Source: an uncultured Pseudomonadota bacterium (GTDB taxonomy: Bacteria > Desulfobacterota_B > Binatia > UBA9968). Taken from it: a DNA stretch of 21,830 nt. The DNA lies in assembly GCA_946478635.1 (NCBI GenBank), contig CAMLCX010000020.1:1-21830 (forward strand). The letters run 5' to 3'. The notes below the pieces were generated by a model. The model ran no database searches. It was not told where the DNA came from and saw only the letters and a list, made by a program, of their open reading frames with translations. Shown here piece after piece: positions 1-7,823 of this stretch (positions within the stretch are counted from its first letter, which is position 1; the number at the start of each line of letters is the position of its first letter). Made by a program: the position numbers and the translations under genes.

Positions 1-1750
1 CGCCGTGTGTGCCGTAGGCCTGAGCCTCGGTGATCAGAGCGCTGGGGGCGATGCGCGGGTCGAAATCGTAGCCGGGCGCAAGCTCGACGTAAATATCGCC
101 GCCGACGTCGCCGCCGATGCCCATGACCGGGCCGTCAATCTCCCCATCGTAGACGGATTTGACGATTTGCCGATCGCCGTCGCGCAGCGCCAAGAAAAGC
201 TCGCGGACCTTCTTGACTATCTCGTCGCGCTCGTCTGCCGCGACGATGCCGCTCTTGCGATCCTTCGAGTTAATGAGCAGGTAACCGTTATTCGCCGCCG
301 GATACACCGCCTTGGTTTTTGATAGGTCCACTCGTCCTTGCCGATCGAGAACCAGCAGTCCTGCTTGTTGTAAGACGTGGTTGAGCGCGACGCGTTTATT
401 AATGCCCTGCATGCCGTGGTCGGAAATTAATGCAAACACCGAGTCCGCCGGACGTTTTTCGAGCAATAAGCCGAGATGCTCGTCGGAGCTGCGATAAGTA
501 CGTTCGAGCAACGGGCGAATCTGTTCGGCGAGATCTTTGCTGTAGCTGGGAAGAGTGCTATCGAGGTATCCGCGCCACTGATGTTCCGCTTCATCGGGAA
601 AAGGCGTGTACGCAAGAAATAAATCCCAGGGCAAATGATCGAGGGCCCAACGGTTGGTTTCCATCAATTGATGCTGCGCGAAGGCGAGGGTTTCAAGATA
701 GCGAGCTTCCGCGCCGCCATTGCCGCCGTTGGGAATGGTCCGGCCGAGGGCGCCTTGCTGGAAAAGAATCGTTGCGCCGTTGCCCACAAAGCTAAGCACG
801 GTTGGGCCCGGGGTGGCATCCACCCGGGTTTCGATTGGCAAGTCGCGGACGGGCCGCGTGTAGTAGAGAAAAAAGTCACTGCCGTCCGGTTTGAGATCGA
901 AAAGCCGGAAGTAGCATTTGGCATCTTGATTGCGCGCAGTTTTGAGCGCGATCGGCACGCTCCAAAACAGCTCGCCGCCGGCCCCGGCGGGTGCCGTCTT
1001 GAGCTTTGCGGCGACCGCTTCGCCGTTCCGATCGGTTGCGAGCACCAAGGTGTCGTACCCGGCTTGAACATCGTCCGGGTCGTCAATGAACAAGCCGAAG
1101 AATCTGGACTCTCCGACGGTGAAGCTGATTTCGATCGGCGCCGCGTCGCTCAGCGGCGAATTGCGCCAGCCTTCCTCGGCTGCGCTTTGCGAATTGTTTT
1201 TGGTGACGATACCGTCGCGGCCGGCAATGAGGTCGTAGCCGGAGAAGCGCACCGTATCGTCGGCAAGCTCGCCGGCGAAAGTAGGAATATGGGATACAAT
1301 GGCTTTCTTCCCGGCTCGGCGGGCGGCAGTCCAGATGGTTTCCGCTCTGAGCGGCGCGGCGGAGAAGCCCGCGAGACTTTCGAGAATCGTGAACTGATCG
1401 CGCGGCGCGCGCGGCACCCGGTTGCCGCTGATTCCGGTCACGCGTGGCGGCGCGCCGGTGATCAATGCCGCGAACCCCGGGGCGGTTTTCGACGGAAAAA
1501 CGGGAATCACGTCATCGGCGAACGCCCCACCGTCGATCAGTTTCGCCAGATTGGGAAGCTTGCCTTCACGCAGTAGTTCCCGCGCGAACGCGGGAACAGT
1601 GCCATCCCACGCAAGAACAATCGCCTTGGTCGGTTTCTGGCTAAACGCATCTCGCGGCGCTGCCAGAAGGAAAGCGAACGCTACGGCGCCCACGCCGAGC
1701 AGCCGAAAGCGGTGAATCCTCCGCGGCTTAATGGGAAATCTCGTGAGCAA
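1..1750 (-). CDS. Secreted type I phosphodiesterase / nucleotide pyrophosphatase-like protein (3' end outside window)
   Basis: The minus strand is open without a stop from about 1750 to the window edge (583 codons), so the gene is partial. The protein belongs to the alkaline-phosphatase superfamily, which hydrolyses phosphodiester or phosphomonoester bonds using two metal ions. Expected metal and nucleophile residues are visible: Asp49 in VLAWDG, Thr89 in FPSKTAPGF (the usual nucleophile), Asp386 and His390 in FPDEAEH, Asp444-His445 in SDHGM, and His582 in GTHG at the window edge. The first 38 residues form a signal peptide: an Arg/Lys-rich start, a hydrophobic LLGVGAVAFAFLLAA core, then DAFSQ. 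No ATG lies between the upstream in-frame TAA (about 1764) and the conserved domain. TTG at 1750 keeps the whole signal peptide and is my choice, although no clear Shine-Dalgarno precedes it; GTG at 1693 would cut the signal peptide. Substrate unknown. Confidence 0.85.
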   Translation of the reverse strand, partial: MLTRFPIKPRRIHRFRLLGVGAVAFAFLLAAPRDAFSQKPTKAIVLAWDGTVPAFARELLREGKLPNLAKLIDGGAFADDVIPVFPSKTAPGFAALITGAPPRVTGISGNRVPRAPRDQFTILESLAGFSAAPLRAETIWTAARRAGKKAIVSHIPTFAGELADDTVRFSGYDLIAGRDGIVTKNNSQSAAEEGWRNSPLSDAAPIEISFTVGESRFFGLFIDDPDDVQAGYDTLVLATDRNGEAVAAKLKTAPAGAGGELFWSVPIALKTARNQDAKCYFRLFDLKPDGSDFFLYYTRPVRDLPIETRVDATPGPTVLSFVGNGATILFQQGALGRTIPNGGNGGAEARYLETLAFAQHQLMETNRWALDHLPWDLFLAYTPFPDEAEHQWRGYLDSTLPSYSKDLAEQIRPLLERTYRSSDEHLGLLLEKRPADSVFALISDHGMQGINKRVALNHVLQQAGLLVLDRQGRVDLSKTKAVYPAANNGYLLINSKDRKSGIVAADERDEIVKKVRELFLALRDGDRQIVKSVYDGEIDGPVMGIGGDVGGDIYVELAPGYDFDPRIAPSALITEAQAYGTHG

Positions 1751-1990
1751 GGTGAAAGATTAAGACAGGACGATATGCCGCGTGCTTGATTTCTTCGAGA
1801 TTGCGCAAGTCGGAATACATTAGTTCGGCCTTGGGTCAGGGCGACCGCATTCTCCGTGTTCGACAGTAGCCGATGAAGAATCCAAGTGTCAACGCGGCGG
1901 CGGCGAAATACCGCCGGTTAGACAGATCAGCGCGGATCGGGTATGAGCGTAACCAATTGGTTCGTGTGACTCATATTCTCAGGAGGGCCA

Positions 1991-2809
1991 ATGCGTGGTC
2001 TAAAAAATAGGTTCGGGATCGGCTTGGTCGCTGCGCTCATCGCAGCGGTACCGCTCCGGGCATTGGCGCAGCAGAGCAAAACTGTCAGTTCCGTCGACGA
2101 GTTGATCAAGTCCATCGGTCTGAGCAAGCCGGCAATGTCCGGCGCGCCGGACTTCAATTTGCTCGACACGAACGGCAGCCCCGTGGGTTTGACCGCATAT
2201 CGCGGCAAGCTGGTCTTGCTCAATTTTTGGGCGACCTGGTGCGGCCCTTGTAAGGAGGAGATGCCGTCGATAGAAAGGCTCAGTCTGAATTTTGGTGGTC
2301 ATGGATTCACCGTCCTTGCGATCAATCAGCGAGAGAATGCCGCGCTCGTCAACAAGTTCATGAAAACGCACGGTCTCAACTTCACGACAGCGCTGGACAC
2401 GACCGGGAGGGTGGCCGGCTACTATCGCGTCTACGGCATTCCCGTCAGCTACTTGGTTGACGGAAATGCGCAGGCGATCGGTATGAAATCGGGACCCATG
2501 GACTGGTCCTCGCCCGCAGTGCTCGATGTTTTTCGTAAATTGATCGGCGATGGAAACAGCGCCGGCATGACAATTGGTTCCATGGACCTCGAACCCGCTA
2601 ATAGGCTGCCGAGCACTTTGCGCGCCAGGAACGACGGTATCGCTTTACGCGGCCAGCAGGACGCGCTTTCGGAAGTCGTCGGCAAGCTCGCGCGCGGCGA
2701 CGAAATGACCCCGCTCGGCAGAGCCTCTGGCGCGGGGGAGATTTGGTACATGGTGAGGACCAAAACGGGTGTAGTTGGATGGGTGAGGGGAGGGGATGTG
2801 GCGGAGTAA
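1991..2809 (+). CDS. Secreted TlpA/ResA-like thioredoxin with C-terminal SH3-like domain
   Basis: A 272-residue protein with an N-terminal signal peptide (charged start, hydrophobic GIGLVAALIAAV, then ALA-QQ near residue 26). Residues 51-185 are a TlpA/ResA-type thioredoxin fold: APDFNLLD entry strand, active site WCGPC (Cys84, Cys87) and the cis-proline loop GIPVSYLVD (Pro151). Family members reduce or exchange disulfides outside the cytoplasm, often in cytochrome c maturation. Residues from about 205 to 272 look like a bacterial SH3 domain (LRARNDGIALRG near the start, GVVGWVRGGDV at the end), a common cell-wall or ligand-binding module. The ATG is preceded by a strong AGGAGG five bases upstream. 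No cytochrome or Ccm/Dsb gene is adjacent, so its redox partner cannot be read from context. The 240 bases before it hold no gene I can support. Confidence 0.88.
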   Translation: MRGLKNRFGIGLVAALIAAVPLRALAQQSKTVSSVDELIKSIGLSKPAMSGAPDFNLLDTNGSPVGLTAYRGKLVLLNFWATWCGPCKEEMPSIERLSLNFGGHGFTVLAINQRENAALVNKFMKTHGLNFTTALDTTGRVAGYYRVYGIPVSYLVDGNAQAIGMKSGPMDWSSPAVLDVFRKLIGDGNSAGMTIGSMDLEPANRLPSTLRARNDGIALRGQQDALSEVVGKLARGDEMTPLGRASGAGEIWYMVRTKTGVVGWVRGGDVAE

Positions 2810-2958
2810 ATCGACTGAGATAGACCCACGACTGACCCAGGAAAGATATTTACCCGCGTGTCCGCAATCTGATAAAGAAATCCGTCCCTAGAGCTCGTTC
2901 CCAAAATTAATTAAATTAAAATTCACGCTTTCGCCCCATCTTATTGGCAGGGAATTGA

Positions 2959-4989
2959 ATGCCCAACCGGATACCTACGAAACTTGAAAAGCACGGCCAT
3001 GTGCGCGTGGATGACTATTATTGGCTGCGCGAACGAGAGAATCCAGAGGTTATCAGGTATTTGAATGAGGAGAACGAGTATGCCGCCAAAGAAATGGCTC
3101 ATACCCGCGAGTTCGAAGAAAAACTATTCGAAGAGATCAAAGGGCGATTCAAGCAAACCGACATGTCGGTGCCCTACCGGCGGGATCACTATTACTACTA
3201 CACGCGCTACGAGCAAGGGAAAGAGTATCCGATCCATGCGCGCAAGCGCGGCTCGTTGGATCAGTCCGAAGAGATCATGCTCGATGCCAATGTGCTGGCC
3301 GAAGGGCATGAGTTTTTTTCCATCGGCGGTTCGGCGGTGAGCTCGGGGCATGACATTCTCGCCTATGCCGTGGATACCCAGGGACGGCGCATTCACACGG
3401 CCTATCTGAAAAACTTGACAACCGGCGAAATGCTGCCGGATGTGCTTGCCAACGTGACGGAAAATCTCACCTGGGCCAATGATAACCGGACGCTATTTTA
3501 CGCCAAGCAGGATGAGACGACGCTGCGCCAGTTTCAGATCTATCGACATGTGGTTGGCAACGATCCGGCTGAGGATCAACTGGTTTATCAAGAAGACGAT
3601 GAAACATTCGTCGCTTATATTTTCAAAACGAAATCCAAAAAATTCCTAATGATCGTGTCGGCGCACACCAATAGCCAGGAGTACCGCTATCTCGATGCCG
3701 ATCAGCCGTTCGGCGAGTTTAAAATTTTTCTGCCGCGCCAGCGCGAGCACGAGTATCACATTGATCACTTCGAGGATCGTTTCATCGTGCGTACCAATCA
3801 TCAGGCGAAGAATTTTCGGCTGATGTGGACGCCGATCGACAGACCCGGGCGCGAGCATTGGCGGGAAGTCATCCCGCACCGCGATGAGGTTTACCTCGGG
3901 GACTGTGAATTGTTTCGAAGTCATTTCGTTCTCGAGGAACGCTCGCGCGGATTGACGCAGATTCGCATTCTTCCATGGTCCGGAAACGCTGGCCATTACC
4001 TCGAATTCGACGAGCCGGCGTACCGGGCCAATCTGAACGTCAACTTGGAATTCGACACGACGACCGTGCGCTTCGAGTACACGTCGATGAAAACGCCGCT
4101 GTCGATTTATGACTACGACATGACGACGCGACAACGAACTTTGCTCAAGCAGGAGGAAGTGCTCGGCGGTTTTGACTCGAAAAATTACGTGACGGAGCGG
4201 TGTTATGCTCGCGCGACCAATGGCACCGATGTCCCTATTTCTCTGCTCTACCGCAAAGGGACGCCCCGCGACGGCAGCAATCCCTTGCTGCTTTATGGCT
4301 ACGGCTCCTACGGCGTCAGCATCGATGCCGCCTTTTCGTCGCCGCGCCTGAGCCTGGTCGATCGGGGTTTCATTTACGCCATCGCCCATATTCGCGGCGG
4401 TCAGGAAATGGGGCGGCAATGGTACGAAGACGGCAAACTGCTCAAGAAGAAAAACACCTTTACCGATCTTATCGCTGTCGCGGAGTTTCTCATTCGCGAG
4501 AAGTTTACTGTTACGGAGAGACTGTTTGCGATGGGGCGAAGCGCCGGCGGATTGCTCATGGGAGCGATCAGCAACCTGCGTCCTGATTTATTCAAGGGCA
4601 TCGTTGCCGAAGTGCCGTTCGTTGATGTCGTCACCACCATGCTCGATTCGTCGATTCCGCTGACAACGGGTGAATACGATGAATGGGGTGATCCGAACCA
4701 AAAGGAATTCTACGACTACATGCTGTCCTACTCGCCCTACGACAACGTCGAGCGGAAGGCCTATCCCGCCATGCTCATTACCGGCGGTTTACATGATTCG
4801 CAAGTGCAATACTGGGAGCCGGCGAAATGGGCGGCCAAGCTGCGTGAGCTAAAAACCGATTCGAATCGGATTCTGCTTAAAACCAATATGGACGCGGGGC
4901 ACGGCGGCGCATCGGGTCGTTTCCGCCGGCATCGGGAGACCGCTTTCTCTTATGTTTTTCTGCTCGATCTCGCCGGAATTGAAAAATAA
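2959..4989 (+). CDS. ptrB: Oligopeptidase B (S9A prolyl oligopeptidase family)
   Basis: A 676-residue serine peptidase, about the usual length for oligopeptidase B, which cleaves short peptides after Arg or Lys in the cytoplasm. The N-terminus (KLEKHGHVRVDDYYWLRER) is the typical S9A opening, followed by a beta-propeller region and a C-terminal alpha/beta-hydrolase domain. The catalytic triad is visible: Ser528 in GRSAGG, Asp613 in GGLHDSQV and His648 in AGHGG. EVPFVDVVTTM and SIPLTTGEYDEWGDPN are also typical of the family. There is no signal peptide. The start has a modest purine-rich AGGGA upstream, and the 149-base gap before it contains an A/T-rich stretch (about 2906-2922) that could hold a promoter, though I cannot assign clear boxes. 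It converges with the DUF502 gene. Assignment to S9A is firm; the choice of oligopeptidase B over prolyl oligopeptidase rests on overall resemblance. Confidence 0.93.
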   Translation: MPNRIPTKLEKHGHVRVDDYYWLRERENPEVIRYLNEENEYAAKEMAHTREFEEKLFEEIKGRFKQTDMSVPYRRDHYYYYTRYEQGKEYPIHARKRGSLDQSEEIMLDANVLAEGHEFFSIGGSAVSSGHDILAYAVDTQGRRIHTAYLKNLTTGEMLPDVLANVTENLTWANDNRTLFYAKQDETTLRQFQIYRHVVGNDPAEDQLVYQEDDETFVAYIFKTKSKKFLMIVSAHTNSQEYRYLDADQPFGEFKIFLPRQREHEYHIDHFEDRFIVRTNHQAKNFRLMWTPIDRPGREHWREVIPHRDEVYLGDCELFRSHFVLEERSRGLTQIRILPWSGNAGHYLEFDEPAYRANLNVNLEFDTTTVRFEYTSMKTPLSIYDYDMTTRQRTLLKQEEVLGGFDSKNYVTERCYARATNGTDVPISLLYRKGTPRDGSNPLLLYGYGSYGVSIDAAFSSPRLSLVDRGFIYAIAHIRGGQEMGRQWYEDGKLLKKKNTFTDLIAVAEFLIREKFTVTERLFAMGRSAGGLLMGAISNLRPDLFKGIVAEVPFVDVVTTMLDSSIPLTTGEYDEWGDPNQKEFYDYMLSYSPYDNVERKAYPAMLITGGLHDSQVQYWEPAKWAAKLRELKTDSNRILLKTNMDAGHGGASGRFRRHRETAFSYVFLLDLAGIEK

Positions 4990-5014
4990 CTCGCGCACAG
5001 GATGCAACTGCTTA

Positions 5015-5028
5015 AACGACCGGTCGTT
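5015..5028. terminator. Perfect 14-base palindrome between convergent genes; possible weak two-way terminator
   Basis: AACGACCGGTCGTT is its own reverse complement and lies between the ends of ptrB (4989) and the DUF502 gene (stop at 5027). As RNA it can form a five-base-pair hairpin with a four-base loop. On the plus strand it is followed by AGATTTT, a short and imperfect T-run; on the minus strand there is no T-run. Terminator function is therefore only possible. Confidence 0.35.
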
Positions 5029-5575
5029 AGATTTTGCCGACGGAAAAGAGTGATTTCAATGCCTTGTCGACGCTCCAGTCGGTGGCATCGACGCGTCTGG
5101 CCGGGATGCGCAGCAGGCGACCTTGAGAAGGATTCGGCGAACCGGGAACGAAGACAATCAAGTGCTTCGCTTCGCCATCGCCTTCAGATGCCGTAACCAA
5201 TCCGATTTCCGTGCTGCTGGTGCCCTCGTCGCGAACGAACACGACACGCTGGAACAACGCGCCTTCGCTGCCTTCGAATCCGAGAATTTGCTTTAGTGTC
5301 CGATACAAAATGCCTAAACCCGGAAGGCGCGATAGACCCCCGTCCACGCTCTCCCAGATCCAGCGCCCAACGACCGATGTCAGCGCCAGGCCCAATAGAT
5401 AAAGCAGAACGATGACGACCATTAGGCCCTCGCCGGGAAAATAGAACCGGGCGGGAATGAGCGGACTCAGGGATCGTTCAGCGAAGACGATCAGCAATAT
5501 TGTCCCGCCGATCGGTAAGATCGTCACCAGTCCCGTGATCAGGCATAAAACGAAGTGACGTTGGATGCGCTCCAT
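5027..5575 (-). CDS. DUF502 family two-helix membrane protein
   Basis: A 182-residue protein with two clear transmembrane helices (about residues 8-30 and 50-72) and a soluble C-terminal half. The features VVGRWIWESVDGGLSRLPGLGILYRTLKQI and the later LIVFVPGSPNPSQGRL match the DUF502 family, found in many bacteria and of unknown function. The ATG has a good GAGGG five bases upstream. It lies 76 bases downstream of rarA on the same strand, so the two may be co-transcribed, although I know of no functional link. Family assignment is from motif recognition; no role should be read into it. Confidence 0.85.
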   Translation of the reverse strand: MERIQRHFVLCLITGLVTILPIGGTILLIVFAERSLSPLIPARFYFPGEGLMVVIVLLYLLGLALTSVVGRWIWESVDGGLSRLPGLGILYRTLKQILGFEGSEGALFQRVVFVRDEGTSSTEIGLVTASEGDGEAKHLIVFVPGSPNPSQGRLLRIPARRVDATDWSVDKALKSLFSVGKI

Positions 5576-5651
5576 AGTTACCCTCGCTGTGGTGATCTTG
5601 GCTGTAAATTGATGCCGCGATTGGAACTATCTGTTTATTTGGTTTTTGACG

Positions 5652-6980
5652 TTAGCGTTTGCGCTCGCTTTTTTTCGCGTCCCAGAGTTTGAGGCGGTCT
5701 TTTATTTCGGCCTCATAGCCGGAATCGGAAGGGGTGTAGTAGCGCCTACCGAGAAGTTCTTTTGGCAAATGCTGTTGCTCGACGACATGGTCCTCGAAAT
5801 CATGAGCGTACTGGTAGCCTTTGCCATAGCCGAGCTCTTGCATCAATGCCGTTGGCGCGTTGCGTAAATGGAGCGGCACCGGAAGCGCGCCGTTCGCCTT
5901 CACGTCCTCAACAGCCGCCAGCATCGCCTTGTAAGAGGCATTCGACTTCGGCGCGCTGGCGAGGTAGGTCACCGCCTGGGCCAGTGGAATCCTACCTTCA
6001 GGTAGGCCGACGAAGTGGACGGCGTCCTTGGCTGCCACGGCGACTTGCAGTGCTTGCGGATCGGCGTTGCCGACGTCTTCCGCGGCAAAAATGACCATGC
6101 GCCGGGCGATAAAGAGCGGATCTTCGCCGGCCTCGATCATGCGCATCATCCAATAGAGCGCGGCATCGGGATCGCTGCCGCGCATGCTCTTTATGAAAGC
6201 CGATATGACGTTGTAATGTTCCTCGCCGGACTTATCGTACTGCAACGCGCGGCTTTGCAGAGCCTCTTGAATCTGTGCAAGGCCGATTTCCTTGTCGCCC
6301 TGTGCTTCAGCCAAGTTTGCCGCATTCTCCAGAGCGTTGAGCGCGGTGCGGCAGTCGCCCTGGGATTGTTGAATCAGGAAGCCGCGGCCTTCCGTCGAAA
6401 TATTCAGATTCAGCTCTCCAAGACCGCGCTTGGCGTCATGGAGCGCGCGGTCGATGACTCTTTCCACCTCCGCGGGCGACAGGGTTTTTAGCACGAGCAC
6501 CTGGCAGCGGGAGAGCAGGGGAGAGATCACTTCGAAAGACGGATTCTCCGTGGTCGCGCCGATCAAGATCAGCGTGCCGCGCTCCACATGGGGCAAAAAG
6601 TTGTCCTGTTGGGACTTGTTGAAGTGGTGAATCTCGTCGACAAAAAGAACGGTGGGTTGCCCGACGCGCTGAAGCTGCTCCGCCTCTTGGACGATTTTTT
6701 TGAGATCTTTGACGCCGGAGGTCACGGCGGAAAAGTTGATCGAAACCGCGTTGGCGGACTTGGCGATGAGTCGAGCCAGTGTGGTCTTGCCGCTGCCTGG
6801 CGGACCCCAGAAGATCAACGAGCGGAGTTTTCCCGAGCTGAGCATGCCGCTCAGAAGTTTACCCGGGCCAAGCAGATGCTCCTGGCCGACGAATTCTGCC
6901 AAATCGGCGGGGCGCATTTTCTCGGCGAGCGGGCGGGAAGCGAGTTGAGCTTTTTCCGGCGCCGATGCGAAGAGATCCAT
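5652..6980 (-). CDS. rarA: RarA (MgsA) replication-associated recombination AAA+ ATPase
   Basis: A 442-residue clamp-loader-like AAA+ ATPase that acts at stalled replication forks. Walker A is GPPGSGKT at residues 59-66, Walker B is VLFVDEIH at about 111-118, and a sensor segment IGATTENPSFEV follows. The second half (YDKSGEEHYNVISAFIKSMRGSDPDAALYW) is the tetramerisation/MgsA domain, and the C-terminus GYQYAHDFEDHVVEQQHLP is typical of the family. Length matches E. coli and human WRNIP1-type homologues. No Shine-Dalgarno precedes the ATG, whereas a possible extended -10 lies only about six bases upstream, so the mRNA may be leaderless. It is divergent from the bactofilin gene and is followed by the DUF502 gene. 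Confidence 0.95.
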   Translation of the reverse strand: MDLFASAPEKAQLASRPLAEKMRPADLAEFVGQEHLLGPGKLLSGMLSSGKLRSLIFWGPPGSGKTTLARLIAKSANAVSINFSAVTSGVKDLKKIVQEAEQLQRVGQPTVLFVDEIHHFNKSQQDNFLPHVERGTLILIGATTENPSFEVISPLLSRCQVLVLKTLSPAEVERVIDRALHDAKRGLGELNLNISTEGRGFLIQQSQGDCRTALNALENAANLAEAQGDKEIGLAQIQEALQSRALQYDKSGEEHYNVISAFIKSMRGSDPDAALYWMMRMIEAGEDPLFIARRMVIFAAEDVGNADPQALQVAVAAKDAVHFVGLPEGRIPLAQAVTYLASAPKSNASYKAMLAAVEDVKANGALPVPLHLRNAPTALMQELGYGKGYQYAHDFEDHVVEQQHLPKELLGRRYYTPSDSGYEAEIKDRLKLWDAKKSERKR

Positions 6981-6986
6981 ACAGGT

Positions 6987-6995
6987 ATGCTAACA
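6987..6995 (-). promoter_or_regulatory. Possible extended -10 element of rarA placing transcription start at the ATG
   Basis: On the minus strand TGTTAGCAT reads as TGn followed by TAGCAT (four of six matches to TATAAT). The 3' edge is six bases from the rarA ATG (6980), so the transcript would start at or next to the start codon. The -35 position at 17-base spacing (GTAACG) is poor. This is inference from sequence alone. Confidence 0.3.
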
Positions 6996-7097
6996 CAGCT
7001 CGATGGCATCGTTACAGCGGGGGCCAAAACGGCTTTTGTTCATTGTCCTGCGATGTTATGCTACGCGAGTCAGTATCGTGATTTTCACGAAGGCCTC

Positions 7098-7457
7098 ATG
7101 GACGACAAAGACAATCCATCCTTCATTCAAGGAACGGCGCCAAGGACGGTGCTGTTCACCAACTCTTCGATCTCCGGCAAGCTGAGCTACAATCTTCCGG
7201 TGAAAATCGACGGTCATTTCACCGGCGAGATAAAGTCCACCGACCTCTTGGTGATCGGCTCGAACGCCCAGGTCGATGCCCATATTTCCGCGCGCCAGGT
7301 CCATCTGCAGGGCCGACTGGTGGGATCGGTTCAGGTGATGGGATGTTTTGAGCTTTTGCCGGGCGGTTATTTCAAGGGAGAAGCGCGGGTGGGCGAGCTG
7401 CGCATCCATCCGGGCGCGACTTTTGATGGGAATGGGAACGTTTTAGGGGGGAGCTAA
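7098..7457 (+). CDS. Bactofilin (polymer-forming cytoskeletal protein)
   Basis: A 119-residue bactofilin with the usual right-handed beta-helix made of short hydrophobic repeats (for example LPVKIDGHFTGEIKSTDLLV, ARQVHLQGRLVGSVQVM and GYFKGEARVGELRI). Bactofilins polymerise without nucleotide at the inner membrane and often organise cell-wall enzymes or cell shape. I chose ATG 7098 because GAAGG lies four bases upstream and because the reading frame before it is antisense to rarA and not bactofilin-like. The in-frame ATG 7053 has no such signal. The gene is single, divergent from rarA and convergent with rplS, with 21 bases between stops. It has no transmembrane helix. Confidence 0.85.
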   Translation: MDDKDNPSFIQGTAPRTVLFTNSSISGKLSYNLPVKIDGHFTGEIKSTDLLVIGSNAQVDAHISARQVHLQGRLVGSVQVMGCFELLPGGYFKGEARVGELRIHPGATFDGNGNVLGGS

Positions 7458-7478
7458 ATTGCCCCCGCGGCTACTGCT

Positions 7479-7823
7479 TTAACGATCTTCACCTGTCAGC
7501 CGAGCGGCCTTGCCGGAGCGCTCGCGTAGGAAATAAAGTTTTGCACGGCGTACTTTTCCCCTCGAGACAACTTCAACTTTATCAATGCGGGGCGAGTGAA
7601 TAGGGAAAATCCGCTCGACACCGACGCCGTAAGAAATCTTGCGTACCGTGAACATGGCTCGGCTGCCGGTCCCCGATATGCCGATCACCATTCCCTCGAA
7701 GACCTGGGTCCTTTCCTTTTCGCCTTCCACGACTTTCACATGCACACGTACCGTTTCGCCCGGCCGGAGAGCCGGCGGGTCCTTTTTGGCTTGCTGTGCT
7801 TCGATCTGACTGACGATGCTCAT
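7479..7823 (-). CDS. rplS: 50S ribosomal protein L19
   Basis: A 114-residue protein with the full L19 pattern: [45 protein letters not shown] and a basic C-terminus [22 protein letters not shown]19 sits at the interface of the 30S and 50S subunits. The length is normal. It has a good AGGAG six bases upstream of its ATG, placed inside the end of trmD. The two genes overlap by four bases (ATGA, 7820-7823), a sign of translational coupling. It is the last gene of the block; rnhB, which often follows in proteobacteria, is absent here and replaced by the convergent bactofilin. Confidence 0.97.
   Translation of the reverse strand: MSIVSQIEAQQAKKDPPALRPGETVRVHVKVVEGEKERTQVFEGMVIGISGTGSRAMFTVRKISYGVGVERIFPIHSPRIDKVEVVSRGKVRRAKLYFLRERSGKAARLTGEDR

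Noticed and set aside
635..1576. A 313-codon plus-strand open frame
   Set aside because: It is antisense to the phosphodiesterase, whose minus-strand frame carries every catalytic motif. The plus frame resembles no family and has arginine- and glycine-rich shadow composition.
1898..1916. CGGCGG/CCGCCG hairpin in the 1751-1990 gap as a terminator
   Set aside because: The stem lies in a low-complexity GGC run, has no T-run on either strand, and is upstream of both flanking genes, where no transcript is expected to end.
3646..4419. A 257-codon minus-strand open frame
   Set aside because: It lies wholly antisense to oligopeptidase B and has no recognisable motif or ribosome binding site.
6588..7097. 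N-terminal extension of the bactofilin frame
   Set aside because: This part is antisense to rarA. The bactofilin fold and a good ribosome binding site begin at 7098.
7446..7466. GGGGG/CCCCC pairing between the bactofilin and rplS stops as a terminator
   Set aside because: It is a five-pair homopolymer stem with an 11-base loop and no T-run on either strand.
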